Source: Sphingomonadaceae bacterium
GTDB taxonomy: Bacteria > Pseudomonadota > Alphaproteobacteria > Sphingomonadales > Sphingomonadaceae
DNA: 64,000 bases
Reading direction: 5' to 3'
Assembly (NCBI GenBank): GCA_025359425.1
Contig: JANYGC010000055.1
Location: 48,608-112,607, forward strand
Position 1 is the stretch's first letter. Each line of letters begins with the position of its first letter. The translations under genes and the position numbers were made by a program. The notes beneath the pieces are model-generated. The model was not told the DNA's origin. It saw only the letters and a list, made by a program, of their open reading frames with translations, and made no database searches. Of the stretch, positions 50,601 through 59,697 are shown piece after piece.

Positions 50601-51134
50601 GCCACTGAGCCCCGATGGATAGATATCGAAGATCGAGCCGCGCACTGCGTACTCGCCCGCATCGGCGACGGTATCGGTGCGGCTGTAGCCTTGCCGCTGG
50701 AGCAGCGCGATCAGGCTCTCCCGGGGGATTTCCATGCCGGGCCTCAACAGCCGGACATTCTCACGCACCCTGAACGGGGTGACCACGCGCTGGAGCACGG
50801 CGTTGATCGTGGTGACCAGCAGCTGCGGCGCTGAAGTCTCAGCCTGGAGTCGGTGCAAGGCCGCCAGCCGCCGCGCGCTGATCGACAGCGCGGGGCTGGC
50901 GCGATCATAGGGCAGGCAGTCCCACGCCGGGAACGACAGCACCTCGAGTTCAGGGGCGAAGAACGCGGCGCTGTCGGCAATGCCCTGCATCGCGGCTTCG
51001 TCAGGCGCGATGAAGACCGCGCGGGTCTTGGCGGCGCGGGCGAGATCGGCGAGCACCAGTGGCTGCGCCCCGCGCGCCAAGGAGGCCAGCGTCAGCGGGG
51101 AGGTGGCACTCAGGATTTTCGCGAAGTCAGGCAT
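47658..51134 (-). CDS. mfd: Transcription-repair coupling factor Mfd
   Basis: The 1158-residue protein has the UvrB-like N-terminal part (FPAWDCLPYDRASPA), the RNA-polymerase-binding CarD-like domain (GDLVVHLEHGIGRYGGLQSI, near residue 485), and the RecG-like motor with GDVGFGKTEVALRAA near residue 640 and VIVDEEQRFGV near residue 740. The tail ends with the TRCF domain. It removes stalled RNA polymerase and recruits UvrA. ATG 51134 (MPDFAKILSA) is preferred over an upstream start. The upstream gene sdhE is on the same strand 91 bases away. Confidence 0.97.
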   Translation of the reverse strand: MPDFAKILSATSPLTLASLARGAQPLVLADLARAAKTRAVFIAPDEAAMQGIADSAAFFAPELEVLSFPAWDCLPYDRASPALSISARRLAALHRLQAETSAPQLLVTTINAVLQRVVTPFRVRENVRLLRPGMEIPRESLIALLQRQGYSRTDTVADAGEYAVRGSIFDIYPSGLSGGLRLDFFGDELETLRLFDPNTQRSTGIVAEHLLLPASEALLDEDSVKRFRGKYRDLFGANATSDPLYQAVSDGRRLAGMEHWLPLFEDRLVTLFDHLGPRDLMMIDSSAIGSADERLGDIADYFASRTESSGKAVGRYRPLGPAALYLTRAELDAQLKDHPVHRADIFAQPESASVTDAGFASGRDFAPERARGDNVYEAAARFLTGQAAQGKKALIAAYSEGSRARICAILGEAVRPAPVMAASWHEALGLAAKGAVAAMVLPLENGFSNAEIELVTEQDILGDRLVRRKKRRKGADAFLAELAALTPGDLVVHLEHGIGRYGGLQSIPVGKSPHDCVMLEYAGGDKLYVPVENIDVLSRYGSDNEFTALDRLGGEGWQKRKSRLKERIRAIAHELLKTAALRALRQAPVLEPEQAGYDQFVERFPWQETDDQDAAIDDVLADLAAGRPMDRLVCGDVGFGKTEVALRAAFVAAMSGHQVAVVAPTTLLARQHFSGFVERFAGFPLRVGRLSRLVGEKEAKATKAGLADGTVDIVIGTHALLAKSLSFKELGLVIVDEEQRFGVTHKETLKALRTNVHMLTLTATPIPRTLQMAMSGLRELSTIQTPPVDRLAVRTYVMEWDQMVMREALLREHHRGGQSFIVVPRIADMEAVEQWLRDTVPEVRFVAAHGQMSPSEVEERMSAFYEKRYEVLVSTTIVESGLDIPSANTIIIHRADRFGLAQLYQLRGRVGRSKLRAYAYLTHPADSQLSEVAEKRLKVLGDLDSLGAGFQLASHDLDIRGAGNLLGDEQSGHIREVGFELYQSMLEDAILAAKAGEMGLARERSALSPQITLDAPIMIPEEYVPDLAVRMALYRRLNDAEDSAEIESLSAEMIDRFGPLPAPTSNLIKLIEIKRQAIAANIAKIDVGEKGTLVSFHGNSFPDPAGLIAYAERLAGTIKLRPDSKIVVTRAWGSAEARLNGLIQLTKGLSTIARKAKR

Positions 51135-51225
51135 GGGCGCACGCAACAGCAATTGCCCCGCGTGCCGTTTTGCGGCCAGCGGGGTGGGGGTGATCAGGAG
51201 CCTTTAGCGCGGCTTTAGCGTGCTG

Positions 51226-51492
51226 TCAGCGCGGGATTTCAACAAAATCGAGTTTGCGGAAAGCAGCCATCAACGCGCCGGCATAACGCTCGGGAACCGG
51301 TTGGGTGCCGAGCGCCCAAGCCATGATGTCGACATCGTCCTCGTCGAGCAGCGTCTCGAACCATGCCATCGCCGCGGCATCCCAGCCGTGATGATGCGCG
51401 TCGAAAAAGCAGCCGATCATGTAGTCGGCTTCGCGCGTGCCGCGGTGCCATGCGCGGAATTTGAGGCGGCCGAGGCGGTTGGTGTCGTCCAT
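51226..51492 (-). CDS. sdhE: FAD assembly factor SdhE
   Basis: The 88-residue protein has the SdhE/DUF339 motif RLKFRAWHRGTREADYMIGC, where RGxxE is the flavinylation signature, and WFETLLDEDDVDIMAWALG. It attaches FAD to succinate dehydrogenase SdhA. The ATG at 51492 is chosen because the frame extending upstream carries no family residues. It precedes mfd on the same strand, an order seen in other alphaproteobacteria. Confidence 0.93.
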   Translation of the reverse strand: MDDTNRLGRLKFRAWHRGTREADYMIGCFFDAHHHGWDAAAMAWFETLLDEDDVDIMAWALGTQPVPERYAGALMAAFRKLDFVEIPR

Positions 51493-51533
51493 CGGCCCTG
51501 CCGCTAGGCGGGGCCAGGGCCGATGGCAAGTGG

Positions 51534-51938
51534 TCAAACCGGTTCGTGCAGCGCCTCGATCAGTTCGCTCGGCTGCCGCCCGGCCATCGATTTGTTGATC
51601 TCGCCCAGCAGGGCCTGCTCGGTCAGCTTGTGATAGTGCTTGCGCATTTCGCCCAGCGTCCGCGGTGCGGCGAAAATCACCAGATGGTCCAGCTTATGCC
51701 CCAGCACCTGCTGGTTGAGCCATTCGACCGCAGCGATCGCGTGGGCGTCTTCGTCGTTTTGATGCCCGCCTGGGTTGCCCGAACTCGAATGGTGGCTGCC
51801 GCCCGAATGATTGCTGGCATCGAGCTTGGGGCTCTCTTCGGGGCTGAGCTCGGGCTCGGCTTCGTTTCCGGCGTTGCGATAGAGCTCGAACGCACTGCCA
51901 TCGATCACTGCGATCAGGGCTCCGTGGGGTAACAACAT
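51534..51938 (-). CDS. Host attachment family protein
   Basis: The 134-residue protein starts MLLPHGALIAVIDGSAFELY and continues with a hydrophilic, low-complexity Ser/His/Gly stretch (ASNHSGGSHHSSSGNPGGHQ), then HLVIFAAPRTLGEMRKHYHK. This is the host-attachment (Host_attach) family, first named for plant-associated bacteria, whose biochemical function is unknown. AGGAG lies 7 bases before the ATG. The histidine-rich linker is notable and could bind metal, which is a guess. Confidence 0.85.
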   Translation of the reverse strand: MLLPHGALIAVIDGSAFELYRNAGNEAEPELSPEESPKLDASNHSGGSHHSSSGNPGGHQNDEDAHAIAAVEWLNQQVLGHKLDHLVIFAAPRTLGEMRKHYHKLTEQALLGEINKSMAGRQPSELIEALHEPV

Positions 51939-52128
51939 GGTTTTCTCCTGCAGGCTTGGGCCCGTCTTGAACACAACGCATGAGATGGCCGGATGGCGGG
52001 ACGGGACACCGATTTGTTTTTCAGCCCGGGCCGCCGGGTCAACCGTGCGCAGCGAGCGACTGGCGGCTGGAACGAAGCCTGCCATATGAGCGTTCTGCCC
52101 ATATACCTGACCCGGTTGGAGAAAATCG

Positions 52129-52773
52129 ATGATCGAGCTTTGCAAACTGCCGTACGATTACGCTGCGCTGGAGCCGGTTATCTCGGCCGAGACGATGAAG
52201 TTTCACCACGACAAGCACCACGCGGCTTACGTCAAGAAGGCTAACGAGCTTGCCGCCAAGGCCGGGCTCGACGATCTCTCGATCGAGGAATTGGTCCGTC
52301 AGGCCAAGGCCAAGGATGACAAGAAGCTCTACAACAACGCCGCGCAGGTGTGGAACCATGGGTTCTTCTGGCAATCGATGACCGGCGATTCGGCCAAGCC
52401 CGGCGGCGACCTCGCCAAGGCGATCGAAGCCAGCTTCGGCGATCTGGCCGCGCTCAAGACCAAATTCGTCGCGGAGGGCGTGGGCCACTTCGGTTCGGGT
52501 TGGGTCTGGCTGGCGGCGAGCGGAGACAGCCTCAAGGTGCTGAGCACCCATGATGCGGACGATCTGTTGATCGGCAGCAGCGACATGCCGCTGCTGGTCT
52601 GTGACCTGTGGGAACACGCCTACTATCTCGATCACCAGAACGATCGCGAAGGCTTCCTCAAGAGCTGGTTCGACGGCCTTGCCAACTGGCAATTCGCCGC
52701 GCTCCAGTTCGACGCGGCGCAGGCTGGCGAACCGGGCTATGTTTACCCCGCGATGGCCGCTGCAGACGCCTGA
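52129..52773 (+). CDS. sodB: Iron superoxide dismutase
   Basis: The 214-residue protein has metal-ligand motifs in order: MKFHHDKHHAAYV, NNAAQVWNHGFFW, and VCDLWEHAYYLDHQNDR. The Gln in NNAAQVWNH before the second ligand is typical of iron-specific enzymes rather than manganese ones. It converts superoxide to peroxide and oxygen in the cytoplasm. GGAG lies 8 bases before the ATG. It stands alone ahead of the decarboxylase. Confidence 0.97.
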   Translation: MIELCKLPYDYAALEPVISAETMKFHHDKHHAAYVKKANELAAKAGLDDLSIEELVRQAKAKDDKKLYNNAAQVWNHGFFWQSMTGDSAKPGGDLAKAIEASFGDLAALKTKFVAEGVGHFGSGWVWLAASGDSLKVLSTHDADDLLIGSSDMPLLVCDLWEHAYYLDHQNDREGFLKSWFDGLANWQFAALQFDAAQAGEPGYVYPAMAAADA

Positions 52774-52903
52774 GCAGGCTGATACGATTTGACGAAAATT
52801 GCCGCCGCGCTCCCCTCGCGGCGGCAAACCGGTCAGATAAGGATGTTGGCGGAACTGGAGGTGGACTATAAAGCAGCGGTGCGCTCGCTTGGCGGTCGCT
52901 GCG

Positions 52904-54337
52904 ATGGGGGCCGGGATAGTGAGTGCGAATGAACAGGACTACGCCGCGCTAGGGGTAGCGGCGCGATTGGCCGAGGACTATCGGCGCGAAGTTGCGGCAG
53001 CGCCGCGCAACCCCACCGCCAGCTTCGCCGAAATTCTGGAGAGGTTTGACGCCCCGGTACCCGCAGGCGGCTGTGATGCAGTAGCGGTGATCGAGGAACT
53101 GGCCAAAGGCGCACGCGACGGGCTGCGTCCGATCGTCGCGCCGCGGTTTTACGGCTGGGTCAACGGCCATTCGCATCTGGCCGGCGTGGCGGCCGACTGG
53201 CTGACGTCGGCTTGGGGTCAGAACTGCGCAGGAATCCCGATGACCCCGGCGGGCGCCGCAATCGAGGCGGTGGCCGCACGCTGGCTGCTCGAATTGCTGG
53301 ATTTGCCAAGCGACTGTTCGGTGGGGCTGGTCAGCGGGGCGACAATTGCCAATTTTGTCGGGCTTGCCGCCGCCCGCGGAGAGCTGCTGCGCCGTCAGGG
53401 CTGGGATGTCGAAGCCGACGGGCTTTACGGCGCGCCGCCGCTCAGAATACTGATCGGAGCCGATGCCCATACGACGGTCTTTTCCGGACTGCGCTACCTG
53501 GGGTTGGGTGCCAAACGGGCGGAGGTGATTGCCACCGATGCTCTGGGGAGAATGCGTCCGGGTGACCTTGAGCGCGCGCTCAAAGCTAGTTCCACCCCGG
53601 CAATCGTCATTGGGCAGGCGGGCCAGATCAACACGGGGGTTAGCGATCCGTTTGCCGAAATGGTGCCGATGGTCCGCGCTGCCGGCGGCTGGTTACATGT
53701 CGATGGTGCATTCGGCCTGTGGGCGAGGGCCAGCGCCAAGCACCGCGACCTGCTCGACGGCATCGAAGGCTGCGATTCGTGGGCGACCGACGGACACAAG
53801 TGGCTGCAAACCCCTTATGATTGCGGTTTTACCATTGTCCGTCACGAGGTAGCGCACCGCCGCGCGATGGACATGGAGGCGAGTTACCTGAGCAAGGTGA
53901 ACGGGACCGAACGCCATCCAGGAGCTTACGTGCCCGAGCTGTCGCGCCGTTCGCGCGGGTTTGCGGCGTGGGCAATGATGAAGCGGCTTGGGCGGTCGGG
54001 AATAGCCGAGATGGTCGATCGGGATGTACGGATCGCCGGATTGCTGGCCTCGGGAATGGCCGAAATCAACGGGGTGGATGTGGTCAACCAGCCCGAACTC
54101 AACCAGTTCGTGGTCCGCTTCGGGAGCGATCTTGGCGGCGAGGAAAGCGACCGGTTGACGCGCGCGACGGTCGACCGGATCCAGCAGGATGCGATCGCGT
54201 TCATGGGCACGGCGATGTGGCGCGGGCGCTGGGTGATGCGGGTGTCGGTTTGCTCGATCGCCACCACCGAAAACGATGTGCGGCTAACGATTGAAGCCGT
54301 CCGCTCGGCGTGGGAGGCTGTGCAAGCCGGACAGTAG
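52904..54337 (+). CDS. PLP-dependent decarboxylase (group II / aminotransferase V-like)
   Basis: The protein of about 477 residues has the group II decarboxylase plan: RFYGWVNGHSHLAGVAADWL, the SGATIANFVGLAAARG cofactor region, HVDGAFGLWA with the Asp near the pyridine nitrogen, and the catalytic Lys in SWATDGHKWLQTPYDCG. Such enzymes decarboxylate aromatic amino acids, glutamate or related compounds. Start ATG 52904 is provisional; GTG 52919 is also possible. The recG gene follows after 18 bases. The substrate is unknown, and no amine-related neighbour is present. Confidence 0.85.
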   Translation: MGAGIVSANEQDYAALGVAARLAEDYRREVAAAPRNPTASFAEILERFDAPVPAGGCDAVAVIEELAKGARDGLRPIVAPRFYGWVNGHSHLAGVAADWLTSAWGQNCAGIPMTPAGAAIEAVAARWLLELLDLPSDCSVGLVSGATIANFVGLAAARGELLRRQGWDVEADGLYGAPPLRILIGADAHTTVFSGLRYLGLGAKRAEVIATDALGRMRPGDLERALKASSTPAIVIGQAGQINTGVSDPFAEMVPMVRAAGGWLHVDGAFGLWARASAKHRDLLDGIEGCDSWATDGHKWLQTPYDCGFTIVRHEVAHRRAMDMEASYLSKVNGTERHPGAYVPELSRRSRGFAAWAMMKRLGRSGIAEMVDRDVRIAGLLASGMAEINGVDVVNQPELNQFVVRFGSDLGGEESDRLTRATVDRIQQDAIAFMGTAMWRGRWVMRVSVCSIATTENDVRLTIEAVRSAWEAVQAGQ

Positions 54338-54355
54338 GCTCTATTACCACCGACA

Positions 54356-56413
54356 ATGCGCCCCGACCGGCTCAATCCCCTGTTTGTCCCGGCCGACAGC
54401 CTCAAAGGCGTCGGCGCCACGCTGGCGCGCCCGCTCGAGCGACTCGGGCTGACCCGGGTCAAGGATTTCGCGTATCATTTGCCCGACCGCTTCGTGGAAC
54501 GCCGCGCGGTGGCCGATCTCGATGAAGCGAGTGTCGGCGACAACATCGTGATCGCGCTGACCCCGGTCGATTATCGCACTTCGCCGGGCAGAGGCCCGCT
54601 GCGAGTGCTGGCGCAGGATGCGGCTGGCAATATCTGCGCGGTCACTTACTTCGGGCGCAATTCGGGCTGGGGCAAGAAGCAGCTGCCGCTGGGCGAGCAG
54701 CGCTGGGTCGCGGGGCGGCTCGACCAGTACGGGCAGATGCTTCAGATCGTGCATCCCGACCATGTTGCGCCCGACAGCGCGGCGCTGTTGGGCCAGTTGA
54801 CCGAGCCGGTCTATCCATTGTCCGAAGGGCTGACTCAAGGCCGCACCGCCGCACTTATCAGCCAGGCGCTCGAAACCGTGCCCGAGCTGCCCGAATGGAT
54901 CGAACCGGGGCTCGCGGACAAGATGCACTGGCCGCATTGGCGCGATGCCTTGATGCTGAGCCACAAAGGCGAGCACCCGGCCGCGCGCGACCGGCTGGCC
55001 TACGACGAATTGCTCGCCAACAGTCTGGCGCTGCTGCTGGTCAAGAACGCGAACCGCGCGCATGTCGGCACGCCGCTGCAAGGCGATGGGCAGCTGCGCG
55101 CCAAGCTCAATCTGCCGTTCGCGCTGACCGGGGCCCAGATCCGCTCGATTGCCGAAATCGAGGGCGACATTGCCCAGTCGGCGCCAATGCTGCGGCTGCT
55201 GCAAGGCGATGTCGGCTCGGGCAAGACTGCGGTTGCAGTTGAAGCGATGCTGATCGCGGTTGAAGCTGGGGCGCAGGCGGCGCTGCTCGCTCCGACCGAA
55301 ATCCTCGCGCGTCAGCACTACGATACAATCAGCCGGATGCTGGCACCGACCGGCGTGACCATCGCGCTACTAACCGGGCGCGACAAGGGCCGTGCGCGTG
55401 AAGCGATCCTGATGGGCTTGCTCGATGGTTCGATCCAGATTGCGATCGGAACCCATGCGATTTTCCAGGACGCGGTCGCCTACAAGAACCTCGCGCTGGT
55501 GGTGATCGATGAACAGCATCGCTTCGGGGTCAGCCAGCGGCTGATGCTCGCGCAGAAAGGCAAGCGCACCCCGCATTGTCTGGCAATGACCGCCACCCCG
55601 ATCCCGCGCACGCTGACGCTGGCGCAGTATGGCGAAATGGACGTCAGCCGGATCGACGAGATGCCGCCAGGCCGCCAGCCGATCGACACCCGCGTGGTCG
55701 CACTCGAGCGGATCGGCGATGTGATCGGCGCGCTCGATCGGCATCTCGCCAGCGGCCAGCAAGCTTACTGGGTCTGCCCGATGGTGCGCGAGCTTGAACG
55801 CGAAGACATCGCCGCCGCCGAAGCGCGCTATGCCGAGCTTAAGTCGCGCTTTGGCGATACGGTTGCGCTGGTCCACGGCCAGCTCCGCCCCGACGCGAAG
55901 GACGCGGCGATGGAGCGCTTCGTGCGCGGTGAGGCGAAGCTGCTGGTCGCAACCACGGTGATCGAGGTTGGCGTCGATGTCCCTGCCGCGACGCTGATGG
56001 TGATCGAGCAGGCCGAGCGGTTTGGGCTGGCACAGTTGCATCAATTGCGCGGCCGGGTCGGGCGGGGGGCGGAGCAGAGCACTTGCCTGCTGCTGCGCGG
56101 GTCGATCCTCAGCGAAACCGCCAAGCGGCGGCTGGCCTTGATGCGCGAAACGCAGGACGGGTTCCGCATCGCCGAGGAAGACCTCGATCTGCGCGGCGGC
56201 GGCGAACTGCTCGGCACGCGGCAATCGGGCGATGCCGCGTTCCGCGTCGCCAGTCTTGAGCAGATCCAGCGCTTGCTTCCCATCGCCCACGACGACGCGC
56301 GGCTGCTGATCGAGCGCGACGGGGGCCTGAAAGGTGAGCGGGGCGAGGCCGCGCGGCTGCTGCTCTACCTGTTCGAGCGCGACTGGGGCGTGCAATTGTT
56401 GAGAGGCGGCTAA
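54356..56413 (+). CDS. recG: ATP-dependent DNA helicase RecG
   Basis: The 685-residue protein has an N-terminal wedge/OB domain (GVGATLARPLERLGLTRVKD, then LRVLAQDAAGNICAVTYFGR) and a two-part helicase motor with Walker A LLQGDVGSGKTAVAVEA near residue 285, VVIDEQHRFGVSQR near 383, MTATPIPRTLTLAQYG and QLRGRVGRGAEQSTC. It reverses stalled replication forks and resolves branched DNA. It may share a transcript with the decarboxylase upstream. Confidence 0.97.
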   Translation: MRPDRLNPLFVPADSLKGVGATLARPLERLGLTRVKDFAYHLPDRFVERRAVADLDEASVGDNIVIALTPVDYRTSPGRGPLRVLAQDAAGNICAVTYFGRNSGWGKKQLPLGEQRWVAGRLDQYGQMLQIVHPDHVAPDSAALLGQLTEPVYPLSEGLTQGRTAALISQALETVPELPEWIEPGLADKMHWPHWRDALMLSHKGEHPAARDRLAYDELLANSLALLLVKNANRAHVGTPLQGDGQLRAKLNLPFALTGAQIRSIAEIEGDIAQSAPMLRLLQGDVGSGKTAVAVEAMLIAVEAGAQAALLAPTEILARQHYDTISRMLAPTGVTIALLTGRDKGRAREAILMGLLDGSIQIAIGTHAIFQDAVAYKNLALVVIDEQHRFGVSQRLMLAQKGKRTPHCLAMTATPIPRTLTLAQYGEMDVSRIDEMPPGRQPIDTRVVALERIGDVIGALDRHLASGQQAYWVCPMVRELEREDIAAAEARYAELKSRFGDTVALVHGQLRPDAKDAAMERFVRGEAKLLVATTVIEVGVDVPAATLMVIEQAERFGLAQLHQLRGRVGRGAEQSTCLLLRGSILSETAKRRLALMRETQDGFRIAEEDLDLRGGGELLGTRQSGDAAFRVASLEQIQRLLPIAHDDARLLIERDGGLKGERGEAARLLLYLFERDWGVQLLRGG

Positions 56414-56434
56414 AGGAGCATCATGCTTTCAAGC

Positions 56435-56488
56435 GAACCGCCACAGTGCCCCGCGAGCTCAATTATGGCGGGGCAACTGTGGCGGTTC
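56435..56488. repeat. Long hairpin after recG
   Basis: GAACCGCCACAGT + GCCCCGC pairs with GCGGGGC + ACTGTGGCGGTTC over 20 bp with one bulged A and a 14-base loop. It lies 21 bases past recG. No T run follows, so it may be an extragenic repeat or an RNA structure. The rest of the gap up to 56652 shows no gene. Confidence 0.8.
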
Positions 56489-56652
56489 TGGCTCCACTCG
56501 CTGCGGAGACCTCGGGAGCTTGGGCAGACCGATGGCCGCTGATCTACGAACGGGACAATCCCCGATCTGGTTCCCGCGCCGCACAGAAACTTCGCGCGGT
56601 GGCGTGCGGCTAGTGCTTGCGGCCCGGCGCGCGGCATGTAACCAGCCTGCAA

Positions 56653-58026
56653 ATGGTTGCCAGCACCTTCGAATTGTTCAAGATCGGTGTCGGCCCCTCG
56701 TCATCGCACACCATGGGACCGATGACGGCGGCTGCCGATTTCGTGGCGGGGCTGGGCGATGGTTTGGGCGCAGTCGCCCGGGTCGAAGTGCGGCTCTATG
56801 GCTCGCTCGCGCTGACCGGCAAGGGACACGCCACCGACCGCGCGCTGATGCTCGGCCTGTCGGGCGATCGCCCCGCCACCGTCTGCCCCGATGCGGCCGA
56901 CGTGCTGGTGGGGGAGATCCGCGCGGCGGATCGATTGCAGCTGGGCGGAAAGCATGAAATCGGCTTCGACGCAGCGCGCGACCTGCTGTTCCTTCAGCGC
57001 GAACGCTTGCCCGGGCACAGCAACGGCATGCATTTTGCCGCTTTCCGCGCCGATGGCAGCCAGCTCGCCGAGCTGACCGCCTACTCTATCGGTGGCGGCG
57101 CGGTGGTGACTGCCGAGGCGATGACCCGCAACAGCCCCGGTGAAGGCGTGTGGGACGCGCCGTTCGCGTTCGCTTCGGGCGACGAACTGCTCGCACTGTG
57201 CGCGGCCAATGGCCTGACCATCGCGCAACTGATGCGCCGCAACGAAGAATCGCTGCGGCCGCCCGAAGAAATTTCGGCGCGGCTGAGCGCGATCCGCCTC
57301 GCGATGAATGACTGCATCGAGCGCGGCATGGCGCAGGGCGGCGAACTGCCCGGCGGCCTGGCAGTCAAGCGCCGCGCACCCACGATCCTGGCCATCCTGC
57401 GTGACCGGCAGGAGCGCGCGCTGGCCGATCCGCTCTCGGTGATCGACTGGATCAACCTGTGGGCGCTGGCGGTGAATGAGGAGAATGCGGCTGGCGGCCG
57501 GGTCGTCACCGCGCCCACCAACGGCGCGGCCGGGATCGTCCCGGCAGTGCTGCGCTATTACGAACGGTTTGCACCCGGCGCGTGCTCGGCCGGGGCCGAA
57601 GACTTCCTGCTGACCGCCGCAGCGATCGGCTCGTTGTTCAAGGAAAACGCCTCGATCTCGGGCGCCGAAGTGGGCTGCCAAGGCGAAGTCGGGGTGGCCT
57701 GCTCGATGGCTGCGGCGGGGTTAGCGGCGGCGCTGGGCGGCACGCCCGAACAGGTCGAAAACGCGGCCGAGATCGGGATGGAACACAATTTGGGGCTGAC
57801 CTGCGATCCGGTCGGCGGGCTGGTGCAGGTGCCGTGCATCGAACGCAATGCGGTCGGCTCGATCAAGGCGGTCGAAGCCGCGCGATTGGCTTTGCTGGGC
57901 GACGGGACGCACCGCGTCAGCCTCGACCAGGTGATCGAGACGATGCGCAAGACCGGGCTCGACATGAACGAGCGCTACAAAGAAACCTCGCTCGGCGGGC
58001 TTGCGGTCAACGTGGTGGAATGCTGA
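56653..58026 (+). CDS. sdaA: L-serine dehydratase (ammonia-lyase), iron-sulfur type
   Basis: The 457-residue single-chain enzyme opens [20 protein letters not shown], then MGPM, the beta-domain start. Its alpha domain has [20 protein letters not shown] and the iron-sulfur cysteines in [17 protein letters not shown] and [20 protein letters not shown]. It deaminates L-serine to pyruvate and ammonia. A later start than the open frame is used because of the clear family N-terminus. The stop overlaps the HAD gene. Confidence 0.95.
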   Translation: MVASTFELFKIGVGPSSSHTMGPMTAAADFVAGLGDGLGAVARVEVRLYGSLALTGKGHATDRALMLGLSGDRPATVCPDAADVLVGEIRAADRLQLGGKHEIGFDAARDLLFLQRERLPGHSNGMHFAAFRADGSQLAELTAYSIGGGAVVTAEAMTRNSPGEGVWDAPFAFASGDELLALCAANGLTIAQLMRRNEESLRPPEEISARLSAIRLAMNDCIERGMAQGGELPGGLAVKRRAPTILAILRDRQERALADPLSVIDWINLWALAVNEENAAGGRVVTAPTNGAAGIVPAVLRYYERFAPGACSAGAEDFLLTAAAIGSLFKENASISGAEVGCQGEVGVACSMAAAGLAAALGGTPEQVENAAEIGMEHNLGLTCDPVGGLVQVPCIERNAVGSIKAVEAARLALLGDGTHRVSLDQVIETMRKTGLDMNERYKETSLGGLAVNVVEC

Positions 58027-58841
58027 TGCATGCTGCGCCGATCCGGCTGCTGGTCAGCGATATCGATGGCACGCTGGTGCGCCGTGACAAGGGATTGCCC
58101 GAAGAGAACGTGGCCGCGATCCGCGCTGTGGTGAAGCGCGGTCTGGCGGTCTCGCTGATTTCGGCACGCCCGTCGGCGGGGATGAGGCCGATTGCTGCCG
58201 AACTGGGGCTTGATGGCCCGTTCGGCGCGTTCAACGGCGGCACAATTTTCACCACATCGGGTGGTGAAAGCTGCTCCGCGCAGGTTCCGCCAGAGCTCGC
58301 GAAACGGCTGCTGCACCTTTACGGCGATGCAGGGATGACGATCTGGTTTTTCTCGATAAACCGTTGGCTGACCAGCGACCTCGCCAATTCCCACGCCCCG
58401 CGCGAGGTGCTGTCGTCGGGGCTCCAGCCTGAGCCAGTGAGCGATTTTTCGCCGTTCCTGCGCGATGCCGACAAGATCGTCGCAGTGTGCGATAATCCGG
58501 TCCAGATGACGGCGCTGGAATTGCGCGCGCGCGCCCTGGTCGGAGCCGACGCGACTTTGGTTCGCTCGCAGGATTACTACCTCGATTGCACCGCGCTCAG
58601 CGCCAACAAGGGCGACGGGGTGACCGCTTTGGCCAAGCTCTACGGCGTGGCACTTGAGCAGGTTGCCGTCATCGGCGATCAGGCCAACGACGTGGCGATG
58701 TTCCGCCGCGCCGGGCTCAGCATCGCCATGGGGCAAGCCAGCGCCGCGGTACAAGCCGAAGCGGACTGTATTTCCGCAACCAACGAGCAGGCCGGGGTCG
58801 CCGACGCGATCCGCCGGTTCGTGCTGCCGCGAATGGCCTAG
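58026..58841 (+). CDS. HAD-superfamily Cof-type phosphatase
   Basis: The 271-residue protein has the HAD motifs: I in RLLVSDIDGTLVRRDKG, II in SLISARPSAGM, III Lys in LSANKGDGVTALAKLYG, and IV in VAVIGDQANDVAMFRRAG. The large cap of the Cof class sits between. It dephosphorylates a small metabolite, possibly a sugar phosphate. Its ATG overlaps the sdaA stop (TGATG); another ATG lies 6 bases earlier. Co-expression with serine catabolism is likely. Confidence 0.9.
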   Translation: MHAAPIRLLVSDIDGTLVRRDKGLPEENVAAIRAVVKRGLAVSLISARPSAGMRPIAAELGLDGPFGAFNGGTIFTTSGGESCSAQVPPELAKRLLHLYGDAGMTIWFFSINRWLTSDLANSHAPREVLSSGLQPEPVSDFSPFLRDADKIVAVCDNPVQMTALELRARALVGADATLVRSQDYYLDCTALSANKGDGVTALAKLYGVALEQVAVIGDQANDVAMFRRAGLSIAMGQASAAVQAEADCISATNEQAGVADAIRRFVLPRMA

Positions 58842-58907
58842 GCCACCGCAGCGGCTTGACGATCCGGCCTGGCGGGGCGGACATGGCGCTTTCGACAGGG
58901 GGTGATC

Positions 58908-59696
58908 ATGCCGCTCGAATTTGCCGGACCCGCAACGCCGCTCGACGATAATTCAATCGCCCGCGCCGCCAACAAGCTGGGCTGTGAGATCGCCGCCGTG
59001 CGCGCGGTGATCGACGTGGAAAGTCGCGGCGGGTTCCTGCCGGACAAGCGCCCCAAGATATTGTTCGAACGGCATTATTTTTCGCGATTGACCGGGCGAC
59101 GGTTCGACGCCAGCCATCCCGAGGTGTCCAAACCGGTGTGGGGCGGCTATGGCCAGGGCGGCGCGCACCAGTATGACCGGCTGACCGAGGCGCTGGGGCT
59201 CGACCGCGATGCCGCGCTGCGTTCGGCCAGCTGGGGCGCGTTCCAGATCATGGGAGACAATTTCCGCACCGCAGGCTTTGCCGACGCGGCAACTTTTGTT
59301 GCGGCGATGGTCTCGGGCGAACCCGCGCAGCTCGATGCCTCCGTCGCCTTCGTCAAGCGCAACAAGCTCGACGACGAGCTGGTACGGCATGACTGGGCCG
59401 GGTTCGCGCGGGCCTACAACGGCGCGGCCTACCGCGACAATCGCTACGACGAGAAGCTCGCCGCCGCCTACGCTTTGCACCGCGCCGGTTCGCCGTCGGT
59501 TGAAACCCCGCGCCCAACGCTGCGCATGGGTGATCGCGGCCAGGCAGTGAAGGACCTGCAGGCGCTGCTGGGGATCGGGGCGGATGGGGATTTCGGTCCG
59601 AACACCAAGACGGCGGTGGTGAAGTTCCAGAAGGCACGGGGGCTGTTTCCTGACGGGATTGTCGGGCGGGGGACCTGGGCGGCGTTGGGGGGGTAG
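58908..59696 (+). CDS. N-acetylmuramidase with peptidoglycan-binding domain (endolysin-like)
   Basis: The 262-residue protein has an N-terminal N-acetylmuramidase domain (DUF3380): AIDVESRGGF-like start, KILFERHYFSRLTG, SWGAFQIMGDNF, and WAGFARAYNG. The C-terminal 65 residues form a peptidoglycan-binding-1 module (RMGDRGQAVKDLQALLGI, then ADGDFGPNTKTAVVKFQKAR). It cuts the glycan strand. No signal peptide is visible, as in endolysins that need a holin. ATG 58908 has AGGGGG 7 bases before it. Phage or GTA origin is likely. It is convergent with the toxin/immunity pair and could serve that system or be a separate phage relic. Confidence 0.88.
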   Translation: MPLEFAGPATPLDDNSIARAANKLGCEIAAVRAVIDVESRGGFLPDKRPKILFERHYFSRLTGRRFDASHPEVSKPVWGGYGQGGAHQYDRLTEALGLDRDAALRSASWGAFQIMGDNFRTAGFADAATFVAAMVSGEPAQLDASVAFVKRNKLDDELVRHDWAGFARAYNGAAYRDNRYDEKLAAAYALHRAGSPSVETPRPTLRMGDRGQAVKDLQALLGIGADGDFGPNTKTAVVKFQKARGLFPDGIVGRGTWAALGG

Positions 59697-59697
59697 G

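Noticed and set aside
49119..50834. 571-codon open frame antisense to mfd
   Set aside because: Mfd is complete on the minus strand; the opposite frame shows no family features.
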